Source: JANNUT01 sp046331425 (GTDB lineage: Bacteria > Acidobacteriota > Polarisedimenticolia > J045). Taken from it: a stretch of 64,000 nucleotides of DNA. The translations under genes and the position numbers were made by a program. Below the pieces are notes generated by a model. It was not told where the DNA came from. It saw only the letters and a program-made list of their open reading frames with translations, and did no database searches. Of this stretch, positions 19,618-27,035 are shown one piece after another. The stretch lies in assembly GCA_046331425.1 (NCBI GenBank), contig JAXLQU010000011.1, forward strand, positions 78,449 through 142,448, given 5' to 3'. Numbering within the stretch: position 1 is the stretch's first letter; every line of letters begins with the position of its first letter.

Positions 19618-20697
19618 ATGTCGCCGCGAATGCGTTACTCGCTGTTGACAGCAGGCATGATCCTGCTTGGCTTCATCGCGGCTGAGCCGGCGCGTGCCGT
19701 GTCGTTCTATCTTTCGCCCGACGTTCCGGGCAAGGTGGCGGCCGTGACGCCGCTGCCGTGGTTGATTCTGCGCAACGACTCGGGCAGCTACACCGTTGCA
19801 CAGGCGTTGCCGCAGTTTCGCGAACTCGACGGAATACATCGAATGGACAGCGGCAACTGGCTGTTGTCGTTCGAGGCGCCGGCCACGATCGGTGCGGTGA
19901 CCTTCGACCCTCGCGATGTCGTGAAATTCGACGGTGTTTCGTACGGTGTGTATTGGAGTGGCGCCGCCGCCGGTGTGCCGCGCAACGTCAACGTCGATGC
20001 TGTGCTGTTGGCCGGCAGCGACTCCGGCGATTTGATCGTGAGCTTCGACGTGCCGGTCACGATCGCCGGCAACACCTACGAGCCGGCCGATTTGGTGCGA
20101 TGGAACGCGGGTGGCTTCTCGCTGTACTTCGATGCGTCGGCCGCGATTCCACCGATTCCACGCACCACCAACGTCAACGACGCTGCCTTGCTGGGCACGA
20201 CGCTGATTCTTACGTTCGAAGCGCCTGTGACGTTGGCCGGCACCACTTATCAGCAGGGTGAGTTGGTCTCGTGGAACGGCGCCGCATTTGCGTCGTACTA
20301 CGTCGACCCAGCGTGGCCCAAGGGAGTCGCCTTGGGCGGATTGGCATTGATCGCGGCGCCGGGCGAGGTTTCCAACACGTTGCTGGTCGACAAGACGGTG
20401 CTGGTGCCAGGAAACATCCGCCTGAGGTGGCAGCCGAGTTGTTCGATTGGCGGGGAAGACTACGGCATCTATCAAGGCAAGCTCGGCGCGTGGTACAGCC
20501 ACAAGGCGCTCGATTGTCATGACGATGGCGCCCCGTTGGTGGAAGAGGTGACCCCGGCTGCTGGAAACACGTACTACTTGGTGGTGCCGATGAACCCAGG
20601 TGCGGAAGGGTCGTATGGCGCGGCATCGAACGGCGTCTCGCGGCCGATCGGTACTGCAACGTGCCGGCCTGTGCAGCAACTCACGCCCTGCCCATAG
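19618..20697 (+). CDS. Secreted protein with three internal repeats
   Basis: 359 residues. The signal peptide (MRYSLLTAGMILLGFIAAEPARA) is clear; the start may be the ATG at 19618 or that at 19630. Three repeats of about 60 residues follow: LLSFEAPATIGAVTFDPRDV, LIVSFDVPVTIAGNTYEPAD and LILTFEAPVTLAGTTYQQGE, each followed by a W/F..Y segment. The C-terminal ~100 residues are the same fibronectin-III-like module found in the kelch-like protein (VTPAAGNTYYLVVPM, then EGSYGAASNGVSRP and Cys). It follows the beta-helix gene by 5 bp. I do not recognise a named family. The context says cell-surface or extracellular. Confidence 0.7.
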   Translation: MSPRMRYSLLTAGMILLGFIAAEPARAVSFYLSPDVPGKVAAVTPLPWLILRNDSGSYTVAQALPQFRELDGIHRMDSGNWLLSFEAPATIGAVTFDPRDVVKFDGVSYGVYWSGAAAGVPRNVNVDAVLLAGSDSGDLIVSFDVPVTIAGNTYEPADLVRWNAGGFSLYFDASAAIPPIPRTTNVNDAALLGTTLILTFEAPVTLAGTTYQQGELVSWNGAAFASYYVDPAWPKGVALGGLALIAAPGEVSNTLLVDKTVLVPGNIRLRWQPSCSIGGEDYGIYQGKLGAWYSHKALDCHDDGAPLVEEVTPAAGNTYYLVVPMNPGAEGSYGAASNGVSRPIGTATCRPVQQLTPCP

Positions 20698-20787
20698 CGT
20701 GAGGTTCGTGCGGTGAGGGCGAATGGCGGGCGTCGAGGCGATCGCTTCGACGTCCGCTGTCGCCAAGATCTGGGCTAGCATCTGCCC

Positions 20788-21945
20788 ATGCGAATCGACA
20801 ATCGACGAGTCCTTGGTGTGTGCTTGGCCGCGAGTCTGCTCTGTGCGTTGGTCGTGGCCGCCGCGCAAACGCCAACCCCCGCCACGGCATCGACGTCGGC
20901 CACCGCGACGCCTTCATCACCTGGTGAAGAGGTTGGATCGCTGCGCAACGCGCGTGTCGCGTTGCCGATGGCGAACGAAAGGCTGCCCGTTACCTTCTTT
21001 GTGCAGGAGTTCACGGCGGCTGAGATCGACGAGTTGAAATCCTTGGCGCCCAACGTGCGTGTCGTTAGCGGGTTGTCGCGCGAGCAGGTGCTGGAACGCG
21101 CGGATGAAGCGCGGGCGGTCGATGCTTATTACCTTTCGCCCGAACTGATCACACGCGCGAAGAATCTTGTATGGGTGCAAGCGATGAGCGCTGGAGTCGA
21201 TCGTTACGTCGGCATCGCAGGGCTCGCGAAGAGTCCGTCGATCGTGCTCACCAACTTGCGCGGCGTACACGGCCCCGCGATCGCCGATCACGCATTTGGA
21301 ATGCTACTCACGCTGACGCGCGATCTTCGCCATTACGCCGCGCAACAAGACAAGGCAGTGTGGAAGCGCGATGGCTCGGGCGCACCGCGCATCGCCTTGC
21401 AAGGGCGCACGATGCTGGTCGTCGGACTGGGCGGCATTGGCACCGAGATCGCGCAGCGGGCACACGGTTTCGGGATGCGCGTGATCGCGACGCGTCGCGG
21501 TGATGACCCTGCGCCCGACTATGTGAGTCGCGTCGGTCATTCGGCAGACTTGTTGGCGATGCTCCCCGAAGCGGACGTGGTGGCAATCTCGGTTCCGCTC
21601 ACCGCCGAGACGCAAGGAATGTTCAACGCCAAAGCGTTTGCCGCGATGAAGCCGGGGGCCTACCTGATCAACATCGCACGCGGCAAGGTGGTCGACTCGA
21701 CCGCGCTGATCAGCGCGTTGCAAAGCAAGCGACTTGCCGGTGCCTGCTTGGATGTCACCGATCCGGAGCCGCTACCCGCCGACAGCCCGCTGTGGCGAAT
21801 GCCGAATGTGTTGATCACCCCGCATACCTCGGCCGAAGCCGATCTGACCAACGACCGCGTGTGGGGACTCCTGCGGGAGAACGTTCGGCGCTTCGGGGCG
21901 GGGGAGCCGCTGCTCAATGTGGTGGATGTGACGGTCGGGTACTGA
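20788..21945 (+). CDS. D-2-hydroxyacid dehydrogenase with N-terminal signal peptide
   Basis: 385 residues. The core is a D-isomer-specific 2-hydroxyacid dehydrogenase: NAD-binding VVGLGGIGTEIAQRA (about 205-219), the Arg-containing LINIARGKVVDSTALI, the Glu in CLDVTDPEPLP, and the catalytic His in LITPHTSAEAD. What is odd is the first ~50 residues: RVLGVCLAASLLCALVVAAA followed by a Thr/Ser/Pro-rich linker, which looks like a Sec signal peptide or membrane anchor. NAD-dependent enzymes are normally cytoplasmic. Either an internal ATG (for example near 20970) is used or the protein is exported or anchored. A hairpin 16 bp after the stop may end the transcript. Confidence 0.85.
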   Translation: MRIDNRRVLGVCLAASLLCALVVAAAQTPTPATASTSATATPSSPGEEVGSLRNARVALPMANERLPVTFFVQEFTAAEIDELKSLAPNVRVVSGLSREQVLERADEARAVDAYYLSPELITRAKNLVWVQAMSAGVDRYVGIAGLAKSPSIVLTNLRGVHGPAIADHAFGMLLTLTRDLRHYAAQQDKAVWKRDGSGAPRIALQGRTMLVVGLGGIGTEIAQRAHGFGMRVIATRRGDDPAPDYVSRVGHSADLLAMLPEADVVAISVPLTAETQGMFNAKAFAAMKPGAYLINIARGKVVDSTALISALQSKRLAGACLDVTDPEPLPADSPLWRMPNVLITPHTSAEADLTNDRVWGLLRENVRRFGAGEPLLNVVDVTVGY

Positions 21946-21961
21946 CCGGCTGGTATTGGCC

Positions 21962-21988
21962 GTTGGCCCATCGAGGCGCCGGGCCAAC
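21962..21988 (+). terminator. Hairpin after the dehydrogenase gene
   Basis: Perfect inverted repeat GTTGGCCC, 11-base loop, GGGCCAAC, starting 16 bases after the stop codon. No T-run follows, so it would be an atypical intrinsic terminator or an mRNA 3'-end stabiliser. The next 90 bases are GC-rich with further GGCCC/GGGCC pairings. Confidence 0.45.
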
Positions 21989-22143
21989 GACCGCGGGTCA
22001 ACGAACCCCTAGGCCCAATGAGGCGCCGGTGCGCCGAGAGGCCCCGGGCCGCCGAGAAGCCCGGCCGTCGGGCCCCTCCCAAGAATTTCAGAATCATTTT
22101 CCTTCCGTGTCGTCTTTTTCCTGCCCCCTCCGATTACTCAAGT

Positions 22144-22214
22144 GACAGGGCGATCGTTGGCCCTGTCCGGGGGTCTCCCCGAACTCAACGGACTGAGCCG
22201 GCGAAACCGCCGGC
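22144..22214 (+). promoter_or_regulatory. Two hairpins in the leader of the ADYC gene
   Basis: GACAGGGC-(8)-GCCCTGTC at 22144-22167 is a perfect 8-bp stem. GCCGGC-(GAAACC)-GCCGGC at 22197-22214 is a second perfect stem, followed by a small CGC-GAAA-GCG hairpin just before the GGAGG ribosome site of the gene starting at 22236. The first could be a terminator without U-run. The pair could also be a structured 5' leader. I could not match it to a known riboswitch consensus. Confidence 0.35.
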
Positions 22215-22235
22215 GCGAAAGCGGAGGAACAGGCC

Positions 22236-23069
22236 ATGACCTCGAGGGTGCAACAGGTTGCGATGTTGATGATCGTGGCAGCGAGTGCTGCGACCTTCAG
22301 CGCAGCCCCCTCGAGCGATCGAATCGTCGACGTGTCGGTCGTCGGCACCGACTTCCGCGTTCAACTCAGCAGCGGCCGCGTACTGTCGGGTCGCGATCTG
22401 GTGGGGGCGAAGCTCGCCTTGATCGTACCGGGGGGCGTGACGCCCGAGCAGGTCACGATCGATGCGGTCGTCACCGATCCACTCGACCCATCGGGCGAAA
22501 CGCTGCTCTACAAGATGCGGGCACTCAATCCCCAAACCGGGCAACTGGAAGAACTGTGTGAACCGGATGCGGCCGGGGAGCGCTGGGCCTTTCCGTTGCG
22601 CGGCCAGTGGGACTCCGAAGGTTACCCGCTTTCCGACAAAGGACTCTCGCTGACCTGTGGTGATGGCTCGCAAGGTAAGTGCGTGCGCTGGGGATACAAG
22701 CCATGGAAGACGCTCCCCGACGGCACGCGGCTCTTCGATTACCACCAAGCCTGCATGCGAATGGTCAACGCCAACTACTGCGGCAACAAGCGAACCACGC
22801 GCGACGGCATGTTGATCGATTACTGGGATGCGCTCGGGATCGCCAAGCCCGAGGCCGATCCACAGAAGCAGGGGCTTCAGTTCGAAGCGGCCTGGGGTCC
22901 GAATGGTGCGGTGTGTGTTGCACACACGCGCGTGCCCGAACACGAAACGGTTGCCGATCTCGAACGCGATTGCCCGCGATTGGAGGGCCGACTCGGGCCG
23001 GAGAGATGTTCTGCGGAGGCAGCAAGCCAGTGGCACGAACCGGTGCTGCTCTACAACCGCTCGCGATGA
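22236..23069 (+). CDS. Secreted ADYC-type domain protein
   Basis: 277 residues. A GGAGGAAC site precedes the ATG. The signal peptide is MTSRVQQVAMLMIVAASAAT. The mature protein has a small beta domain (DFRVQLSSGRVLSGRDLVGA) followed by a Cys/Trp-rich region: GERWAFPLRGQWDSEGYPL, LTCGDGSQGKCVRWGYKPW, then LFDYHQACMRMVNANYCGNK. This HQACxRMVxAxYCG stretch is the hallmark I associate with ADYC-domain proteins, here with N in place of D (ANYC). These are secreted proteins of unknown function, common in Myxococcota. It is followed 60 bp later by a pentad-repeat secreted protein in the same direction, probably the same operon. Confidence 0.7.
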   Translation: MTSRVQQVAMLMIVAASAATFSAAPSSDRIVDVSVVGTDFRVQLSSGRVLSGRDLVGAKLALIVPGGVTPEQVTIDAVVTDPLDPSGETLLYKMRALNPQTGQLEELCEPDAAGERWAFPLRGQWDSEGYPLSDKGLSLTCGDGSQGKCVRWGYKPWKTLPDGTRLFDYHQACMRMVNANYCGNKRTTRDGMLIDYWDALGIAKPEADPQKQGLQFEAAWGPNGAVCVAHTRVPEHETVADLERDCPRLEGRLGPERCSAEAASQWHEPVLLYNRSR

Positions 23070-23129
23070 CAGACACGTTACGAACACTCACCAAAACACG
23101 CAGGTATCGACCTGCACGGAGGAGAATCG

Positions 23130-23543
23130 ATGAATCGCATTGGGAAATTTGTCAGTCTGGTGGCACTGGTTACGCTGTTCGTCGCAAGTGCGCCGGTTGA
23201 GGCGCGGTCGACAACCAACAAGGTCGCTACCAACAGGCTCGCTGCCAACAAGCTCGCTGCGAACAGACTTTCAGCCAACAAGCTTTCAGCCAACAAGCTT
23301 TCAGCCAACAAGCTTTCAGCCAACAAGCTCTCTGCCAACAGGCTCGCTTCCAACAAACTCGCTGCCAACCGCATCTCGCTGAATCGCATCTCGCTGAACC
23401 GCATCGCCCTAAACGGCCTGGCAACTCAGGGTCTCTCGCAGCACTCTGCGGGTCCTGCGATCCAGCGTTCGAACATCGGCGAGGGCGCGGTAACCTCCAT
23501 CGCGGCCATCGAACTGGCGGACGGTACGCAACTGCAGCAGTAA
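23130..23543 (+). CDS. Secreted pentad-repeat protein (NKLSA repeats)
   Basis: 137 residues. A GGAGGAG site lies before the ATG, and a perfect palindrome GCAGGT-ATCG-ACCTGC (23100-23115) sits just upstream of it. A signal peptide (MNRIGKFVSLVALVTLFVAS) is followed by 14 five-residue units of the form N-(K/R)-(L/I)-x-(A/L), from NKVAT to NGLAT. The spacing puts Asn two residues before the central Leu/Ile, unlike canonical A(D/N)Lxx pentapeptide repeats, but the 5-residue period predicts a comparable square beta-helix with Asn ladders. A ~37-residue non-repeat tail follows. I recall similar LNGL-type repeat proteins in Myxococcota. Function unknown; it follows the ADYC gene. Confidence 0.7.
   Translation: MNRIGKFVSLVALVTLFVASAPVEARSTTNKVATNRLAANKLAANRLSANKLSANKLSANKLSANKLSANRLASNKLAANRISLNRISLNRIALNGLATQGLSQHSAGPAIQRSNIGEGAVTSIAAIELADGTQLQQ
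23217..23426 (+). repeat. 14 tandem 15-bp units
   Basis: Units of 15 bp start with AAC/AAT. Three consecutive copies (23277-23321) are identical, AACAAGCTTTCAGCC. Outer units have diverged, to AACCGCATCTCGCTG at the 3' end. The 15-bp period keeps frame, so copy-number change would alter the protein length without frameshift. Confidence 0.9.
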
Positions 23544-23704
23544 GCGCGGTAGGGAAAGGTTGGCGGTCGCTTCGCGGCGGCCGCCATCAACAGAAGGAAG
23601 GACGTACAATCACCGCGCACCTCCCGCTGCCGCGACAACGTGTGCCAAGGTCACGAGGAACGCACGGCGGCCGGGCGTACTCTCTCGCACAAGGAGCGCG
23701 ATGC

Positions 23705-24283
23705 ATGTCGGAACCAGGGGCCGGGCAGCCGCAGTCCAAAGGCGGCCTCACCTACGCGGATTACGCCGCGCTCCCCGACGACGGGCAACGTTACCAACTC
23801 GTCGAGGGAGAGTTGATGATGACCCCGTCAACAACGAGCTGGCATCAATGGACAGCCGGCCGGCTCTTCACGGTGTTGACACAACATGTCGAGACTCACG
23901 CCTTGGGAAAGGTGTTGTTCGCCCCGCTCGACGTCGTCCTCGATGACCGTACCGTAGTGCAACCCGACATTCTGTTCATCGCGACGACGCGCGCCTCGAT
24001 CCTGCAGGATGCCAATGTCAAGGGCGCGCCCGACTTGTGCGTCGAGATCCTATCGCCGGGTTCCGAGAGCCTCGACCGTGTGCGCAAGCTCGGGCTCTAC
24101 GCCCGCTTCGGCGTCGCACACTACTGGATCGTCGATATCGCGGCGCGCTCGATCGAGGAGTACGTCCTGCACGGCGATGTCTATCGCGTGCGCAGTGTGT
24201 CGAGCAACGATCACGACTTTTGTCCCGCAGCGTTCCCCGGGCTCACGTTTCGATTGGCGAGCGTCGGCCTACCGGAGAACTAG
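23705..24283 (+). CDS. Uma2-family (DUF820) restriction-endonuclease-like protein
   Basis: 192 residues. The ATG at 23705 has AAGGAG 8 bases upstream. The fold is that of PD-(D/E)XK nucleases of the Uma2 family: VEGELMMTP early, VQPDILFIAT (the PD), PDLCVEILSPGSES (the Glu), then a Lys/Tyr/Trp end of core (RKLGLYARFGVAHYWIVD). These genes are widespread and highly paralogous in some phyla and are thought to be nuclease-derived; biological role is unknown. It stands alone between the pentad-repeat gene and the XRE regulator. Confidence 0.88.
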   Translation: MSEPGAGQPQSKGGLTYADYAALPDDGQRYQLVEGELMMTPSTTSWHQWTAGRLFTVLTQHVETHALGKVLFAPLDVVLDDRTVVQPDILFIATTRASILQDANVKGAPDLCVEILSPGSESLDRVRKLGLYARFGVAHYWIVDIAARSIEEYVLHGDVYRVRSVSSNDHDFCPAAFPGLTFRLASVGLPEN

Positions 24284-24623
24284 GGAGAAAGCACGACGGC
24301 CTGACCGTCAACGCATTCCAGCCCAACCGGTTCGCTCACTCTGTACAGTGTCGCTTCGCACGAACAGGTTCCGGTGCTGAACGAAAGAGCGATTGAGCCA
24401 GGCGCGTGAGCGACAGCCGATTGACGATCCTCGTTGCTGTGTTGCGGCTACCCAACATCGGTAACGGCGAACGCTGCGCGAGGCCTCGAGACGCGAGTTG
24501 TCGCCGCCCCGAGCTAGCACAAAGTCGGGCAGAGCGGGGCAGCCCCCTGGCTCTATAGTCCTCATCGACCTACAAGTGAAATTAGTACTTCACTAATTAC
24601 GCTTTTGGTCAGAGGCTCGCGAG
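24284..24623 (+). other. Intergenic region upstream of the XRE regulator
   Basis: About 340 bp. The first ~280 bases show nothing recognisable. The last 50 bases are markedly AT-rich (ATTAGTACTTCACTAATTAC) and carry the nested palindromes reported separately, so the promoter/operator of the XRE gene is here. Confidence 0.5.
24575..24598 (+). promoter_or_regulatory. Nested palindromes, likely autoregulatory operator
   Basis: AATTAGT-(ACTTC)-ACTAATT (24580-24598) is a perfect 7-bp inverted repeat. AGTGAA-(8)-TTCACT (24575-24594) overlaps it. They lie 25-49 bp before the ATG of an XRE-type helix-turn-helix gene, the usual place for an operator bound by the regulator itself. The AT-rich sequence also suits a -10 region. 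Confidence 0.55.
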
Positions 24624-25334
24624 ATGGAAGACCGGATCGCGCGGAACCTGCGTAAGCTCCGTGAAAAGAAGGGATTGTCCCAGGAGCGTGTGGCGAAGGC
24701 GTTGGGTATCACTCAGGCCGCAGTCTCGGCGCTCGAACGCACTTCCAGTCGGCTGACCCTCAAGCGTGCGTTGGAGTTGGCCCGGCTGTTCGATCACCCG
24801 TTGCAGTCGCTCGTTTCAGGAAACGTGCATGCAGGGGAGGGGCAAGACGACATCGCATTGGAGCTGGCCTACTACGGCCTAGCCGATTTGGTCGTCGATT
24901 CTCCGCGCGTGCCAGGGGCCTTTCGGAGTTTCGAGGAGGTGTTGGCGCTTGCCGTTGTCGGTGAGCCATCCACGCGAGTGTTGAGCGCGCTGCCCGCGCT
25001 GGTGACTTTCAATCGCTGTCGCGCGGGATTACTCATCGCCCACGCTGAAAGCCACGGCGTCGAGCGTCGCGTCGGCTGGATCGTCGACCCGGCAGCGACG
25101 CTCGTAGAACGAGGGCTGAAGCACTCAGCGGCACGCCCCGATCTCCCTGCGATTCGCACGCAGATTTCGCGGCTCGTTGCTTCGCCTCGCGAATGCGATT
25201 GGGATTCCATTGGCCGGCCGACCGCAGATCGCACGAAATTGTCGATCGTTCACCAGCGCTGGAGAGTCTCGTACGACGAGTCTCTGGAGGGTTTTGGTCT
25301 ACGGGCGCACGCACTACTCGGAATGCAACCATGA
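24624..25334 (+). CDS. XRE-family helix-turn-helix regulator with long C-terminal domain
   Basis: 236 residues. The N-terminal ~65 residues are an XRE/Cro DNA-binding domain (NLRKLREKKGLSQERVAKAL, GITQAAVSALERTSSRLTLK). The C-terminal ~150 residues form an alpha/beta domain (RSFEEVLALAVVGEPSTRVL, FNRCRAGLLIAHAESHGVER, RVGWIVDPAATLVERGLKHS) that I do not recognise but which suggests the antitoxin-like partner of a nucleotidyltransferase. The stop overlaps an ATG (ATGA) of the next reading frame, which is the broken DUF6036-like gene. Nested palindromes lie just upstream. A toxin-antitoxin-like origin is inferred from this arrangement. Confidence 0.75.
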   Translation: MEDRIARNLRKLREKKGLSQERVAKALGITQAAVSALERTSSRLTLKRALELARLFDHPLQSLVSGNVHAGEGQDDIALELAYYGLADLVVDSPRVPGAFRSFEEVLALAVVGEPSTRVLSALPALVTFNRCRAGLLIAHAESHGVERRVGWIVDPAATLVERGLKHSAARPDLPAIRTQISRLVASPRECDWDSIGRPTADRTKLSIVHQRWRVSYDESLEGFGLRAHALLGMQP

Positions 25335-25745
25335 CCGGCATCAGAACCCTGGTACTCTCGCGCCTCGATGAGATCGACATCGGCCTTGCGCCCGACACGT
25401 CCTCGAGTGCCGATCTCGATCCATCACGTGGACGAGGCAATTGCCGGGTTCCGGCCAATCTTCAAGACGCGCGTGATCGAAATCGAATCAGGTCGCTGGA
25501 GTCAGATTCGAGTATTTGTCCCGGATGCTCTCGATCTGATTCTGTCGAAGATCAGCCGTTTCAGCGCAACCGATCGCCAGGAGATACAGTTGTTGTGCAT
25601 CAGAACGGGTGACCCAGTCGATCCAAACACGCTGCGATCCCGATTCTTGGATCACTTCGACTGGGAGGCTGGTGACAATCCTCAACTGGGCGAGCGGCTG
25701 GAGAGAATCGTCGATTACTTGTTGGGTCGAATCGCGGCGCTGTGA
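25331..25745 (+). pseudogene. 5'-truncated nucleotidyltransferase-like (DUF6036-like) gene
   Basis: An ATG at 25331 overlaps the XRE stop, but its frame soon leaves the conserved sequence. The protein-like frame begins around 25368 and encodes up to 125 residues, with the recognisable part IRVFVPDALDLILSKISRFS, TDRQEIQLLCIRTGDPVDP and a helical end (LGERLERIVDYLLGRIAAL). This matches the C-terminal part of DUF6036-like nucleotidyltransferases (DLxLSKLxR...DREDIxxL). The catalytic N-terminal core with a GSxxxxxxD motif is missing. I read it as a remnant created by a 5' deletion or frameshift, leaving the XRE gene orphaned. A functional short protein from 25368 cannot be excluded. Confidence 0.5.
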
Positions 25746-25800
25746 GTAGGCCGAGTAGCAGTCAGAAACCCTCGACCGAGATCCAAGAGAAGCAGCGAGC

Positions 25801-25875
25801 ATGGCTGATGTCTCAGTCAAGAAGCTCGCTCGCCTGCCCCTCGGCCGCCTCTGCAATCTACGGACAACTCGTTGA
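25801..25875 (+). pseudogene. Duplicated 5' end of the cupin gene
   Basis: The frame from ATG 25801 reads MADVSVKKLARLPLG and stops after 24 codons. It closely resembles the start of the intact cupin gene at 26625 (MADVTVKKFSELPSYND), and the DNA is near-identical over the first ~26 bases (ATGGCYGATGTCWCAGTCAA). A purine-rich stretch precedes both. It is therefore a broken copy of the cupin start, with the SBBP relic between the two copies. Confidence 0.6.
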
Positions 25876-26560
25876 TTCGCTAATCTGCATGCAGGGTACA
25901 GCAGCCAGCGGGATCGTATTCCCCGGTAACGAACCAGCCAACAGTTCCTCCCGTGACAAGCACGTCGCCGTTCGGCCTGATCGCGAGCGAGTTCGCACTG
26001 TCGGAGGAGGTGTTGTCGAACCCGCGCGCGCGTGTCCAGATACGCGCACCGCTTGGCCGTGAACATTCGGAATAGTGGCGCTCCACTGAAGGGCTCCTGC
26101 CGCATCGTAGTGAAGCGTCAAGAGGCCTGTCAGGGAGACGCTCGTGGTTGTCGATCCGGCCACGACAACACCGCCAGCGGGGTGGTCGCTATCCATTTGC
26201 CGATCGCCTTCGAATCGGTAGTACGAAGATCGCGCTACCAGATTTGATGCCCCATCTGGTCGTACTTGGCTGTGATCACGTTATGCCACGGGTTCGAACC
26301 GGTGACATAGATATAGCCGGCAGAATCGACGGCAACCAATGCGCCGTACATGCCGGCAGAACCACCCTGCGCCAGCCTCGTGTTCGCGAGATGGTGTGGT
26401 CTCGGCCTTGATACCTGCGATGAGCCTTTCCGAGTGGCTCGCAAGCCGGACGCTAGTCGAGAATCCAGGAATTGCCTGTGGCATAGATCACCCGTCCGGT
26501 TGGGGCCACGTCGGACGCGCCCTCCGTCGGCGCGCGTACCCGGGACACTGTTGACCATTG
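25876..26560 (-). pseudogene. Decayed SBBP-type beta-propeller gene
   Basis: Three minus-strand frames carry pieces of the same repeat type: SDVAPTGRVIYATGNSW near 26500, AVDSAGYIYVTGSNPWHNVI near 26310, and NSLAIRPNGDVLVTGG near 25970 together with LTLHYDAAGALQWSATIP near 26090. The pattern (D.xGxxYVTG....., KYDxxGxxxW) is that of SBBP beta-propeller repeats. They are in different frames separated by stops, so at least two frameshifts have occurred and no start codon or signal peptide remains. Confidence 0.65.
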
Positions 26561-26624
26561 TTCCTTTTGGCGCTGTAGTGAGCACACACAACACAACGAA
26601 CGTCACCCAAGAAGGGAGAGGTCG

Positions 26625-26993
26625 ATGGCCGATGTCACAGTCAAGAAATTCTCCGAACTTCCAAGCTACAACGACGAAGGACGCTTCATGTTCGCGGCCA
26701 AGGCACTGGGTGTCTCGGCTTGGGGGATGAACCTGATCGAGATGCCTCCCCACTGGAACGACTACCCGGAGCACGACGAAACCGGCGACGGTCAGGAGGA
26801 GGTTTATCTCGTGCTGCGTGGGTCAGCCACGCTCACGGCGGCCGGGAAAAGCTGGCCGCTCGAGCCCGGCATGATCGCTCGCGTCGGACCGGCTGAGAAA
26901 CGCAAGCTCGTGCCGGGCGAGGATGGCGCCACCGTGCTTGCACTCGGCGGTACGCCGGGCAAGGCGTACTCGCCGCCTGACTGGTTGAAGTAA
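26625..26993 (+). CDS. Small cupin-domain protein
   Basis: 122 residues. A GGGAGAGG site precedes the ATG. The single cupin barrel shows the first motif as YPEHDETGDGQEEVYLVLRG (His and Glu metal ligands) and the second as LEPGMIARVGPAEKRKLVPG, where the usual second-motif His is Lys or absent, so metal binding may be incomplete. It ends GGTPGKAYSPPDWLK, common in stand-alone small cupins. Substrate unknown. It lies next to a duplicated copy of its own 5' end and a propeller relic, in a scarred region. Confidence 0.8.
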   Translation: MADVTVKKFSELPSYNDEGRFMFAAKALGVSAWGMNLIEMPPHWNDYPEHDETGDGQEEVYLVLRGSATLTAAGKSWPLEPGMIARVGPAEKRKLVPGEDGATVLALGGTPGKAYSPPDWLK

Positions 26994-27035
26994 GCGGCCT
27001 GCCGTCACGGCGGATCGCTGCCGTATTGCGGCGGT

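Noticed and set aside
22144..22235. Riboswitch (cyclic-di-GMP-type) upstream of the ADYC gene
   Set aside because: The GAAA-loop hairpins recall it, but the conserved core sequences are missing; only hairpins are reported.
23217..23426. CRISPR-like array
   Set aside because: 15-bp units without spacers, in frame in a signal-peptide-bearing gene; a protein repeat.
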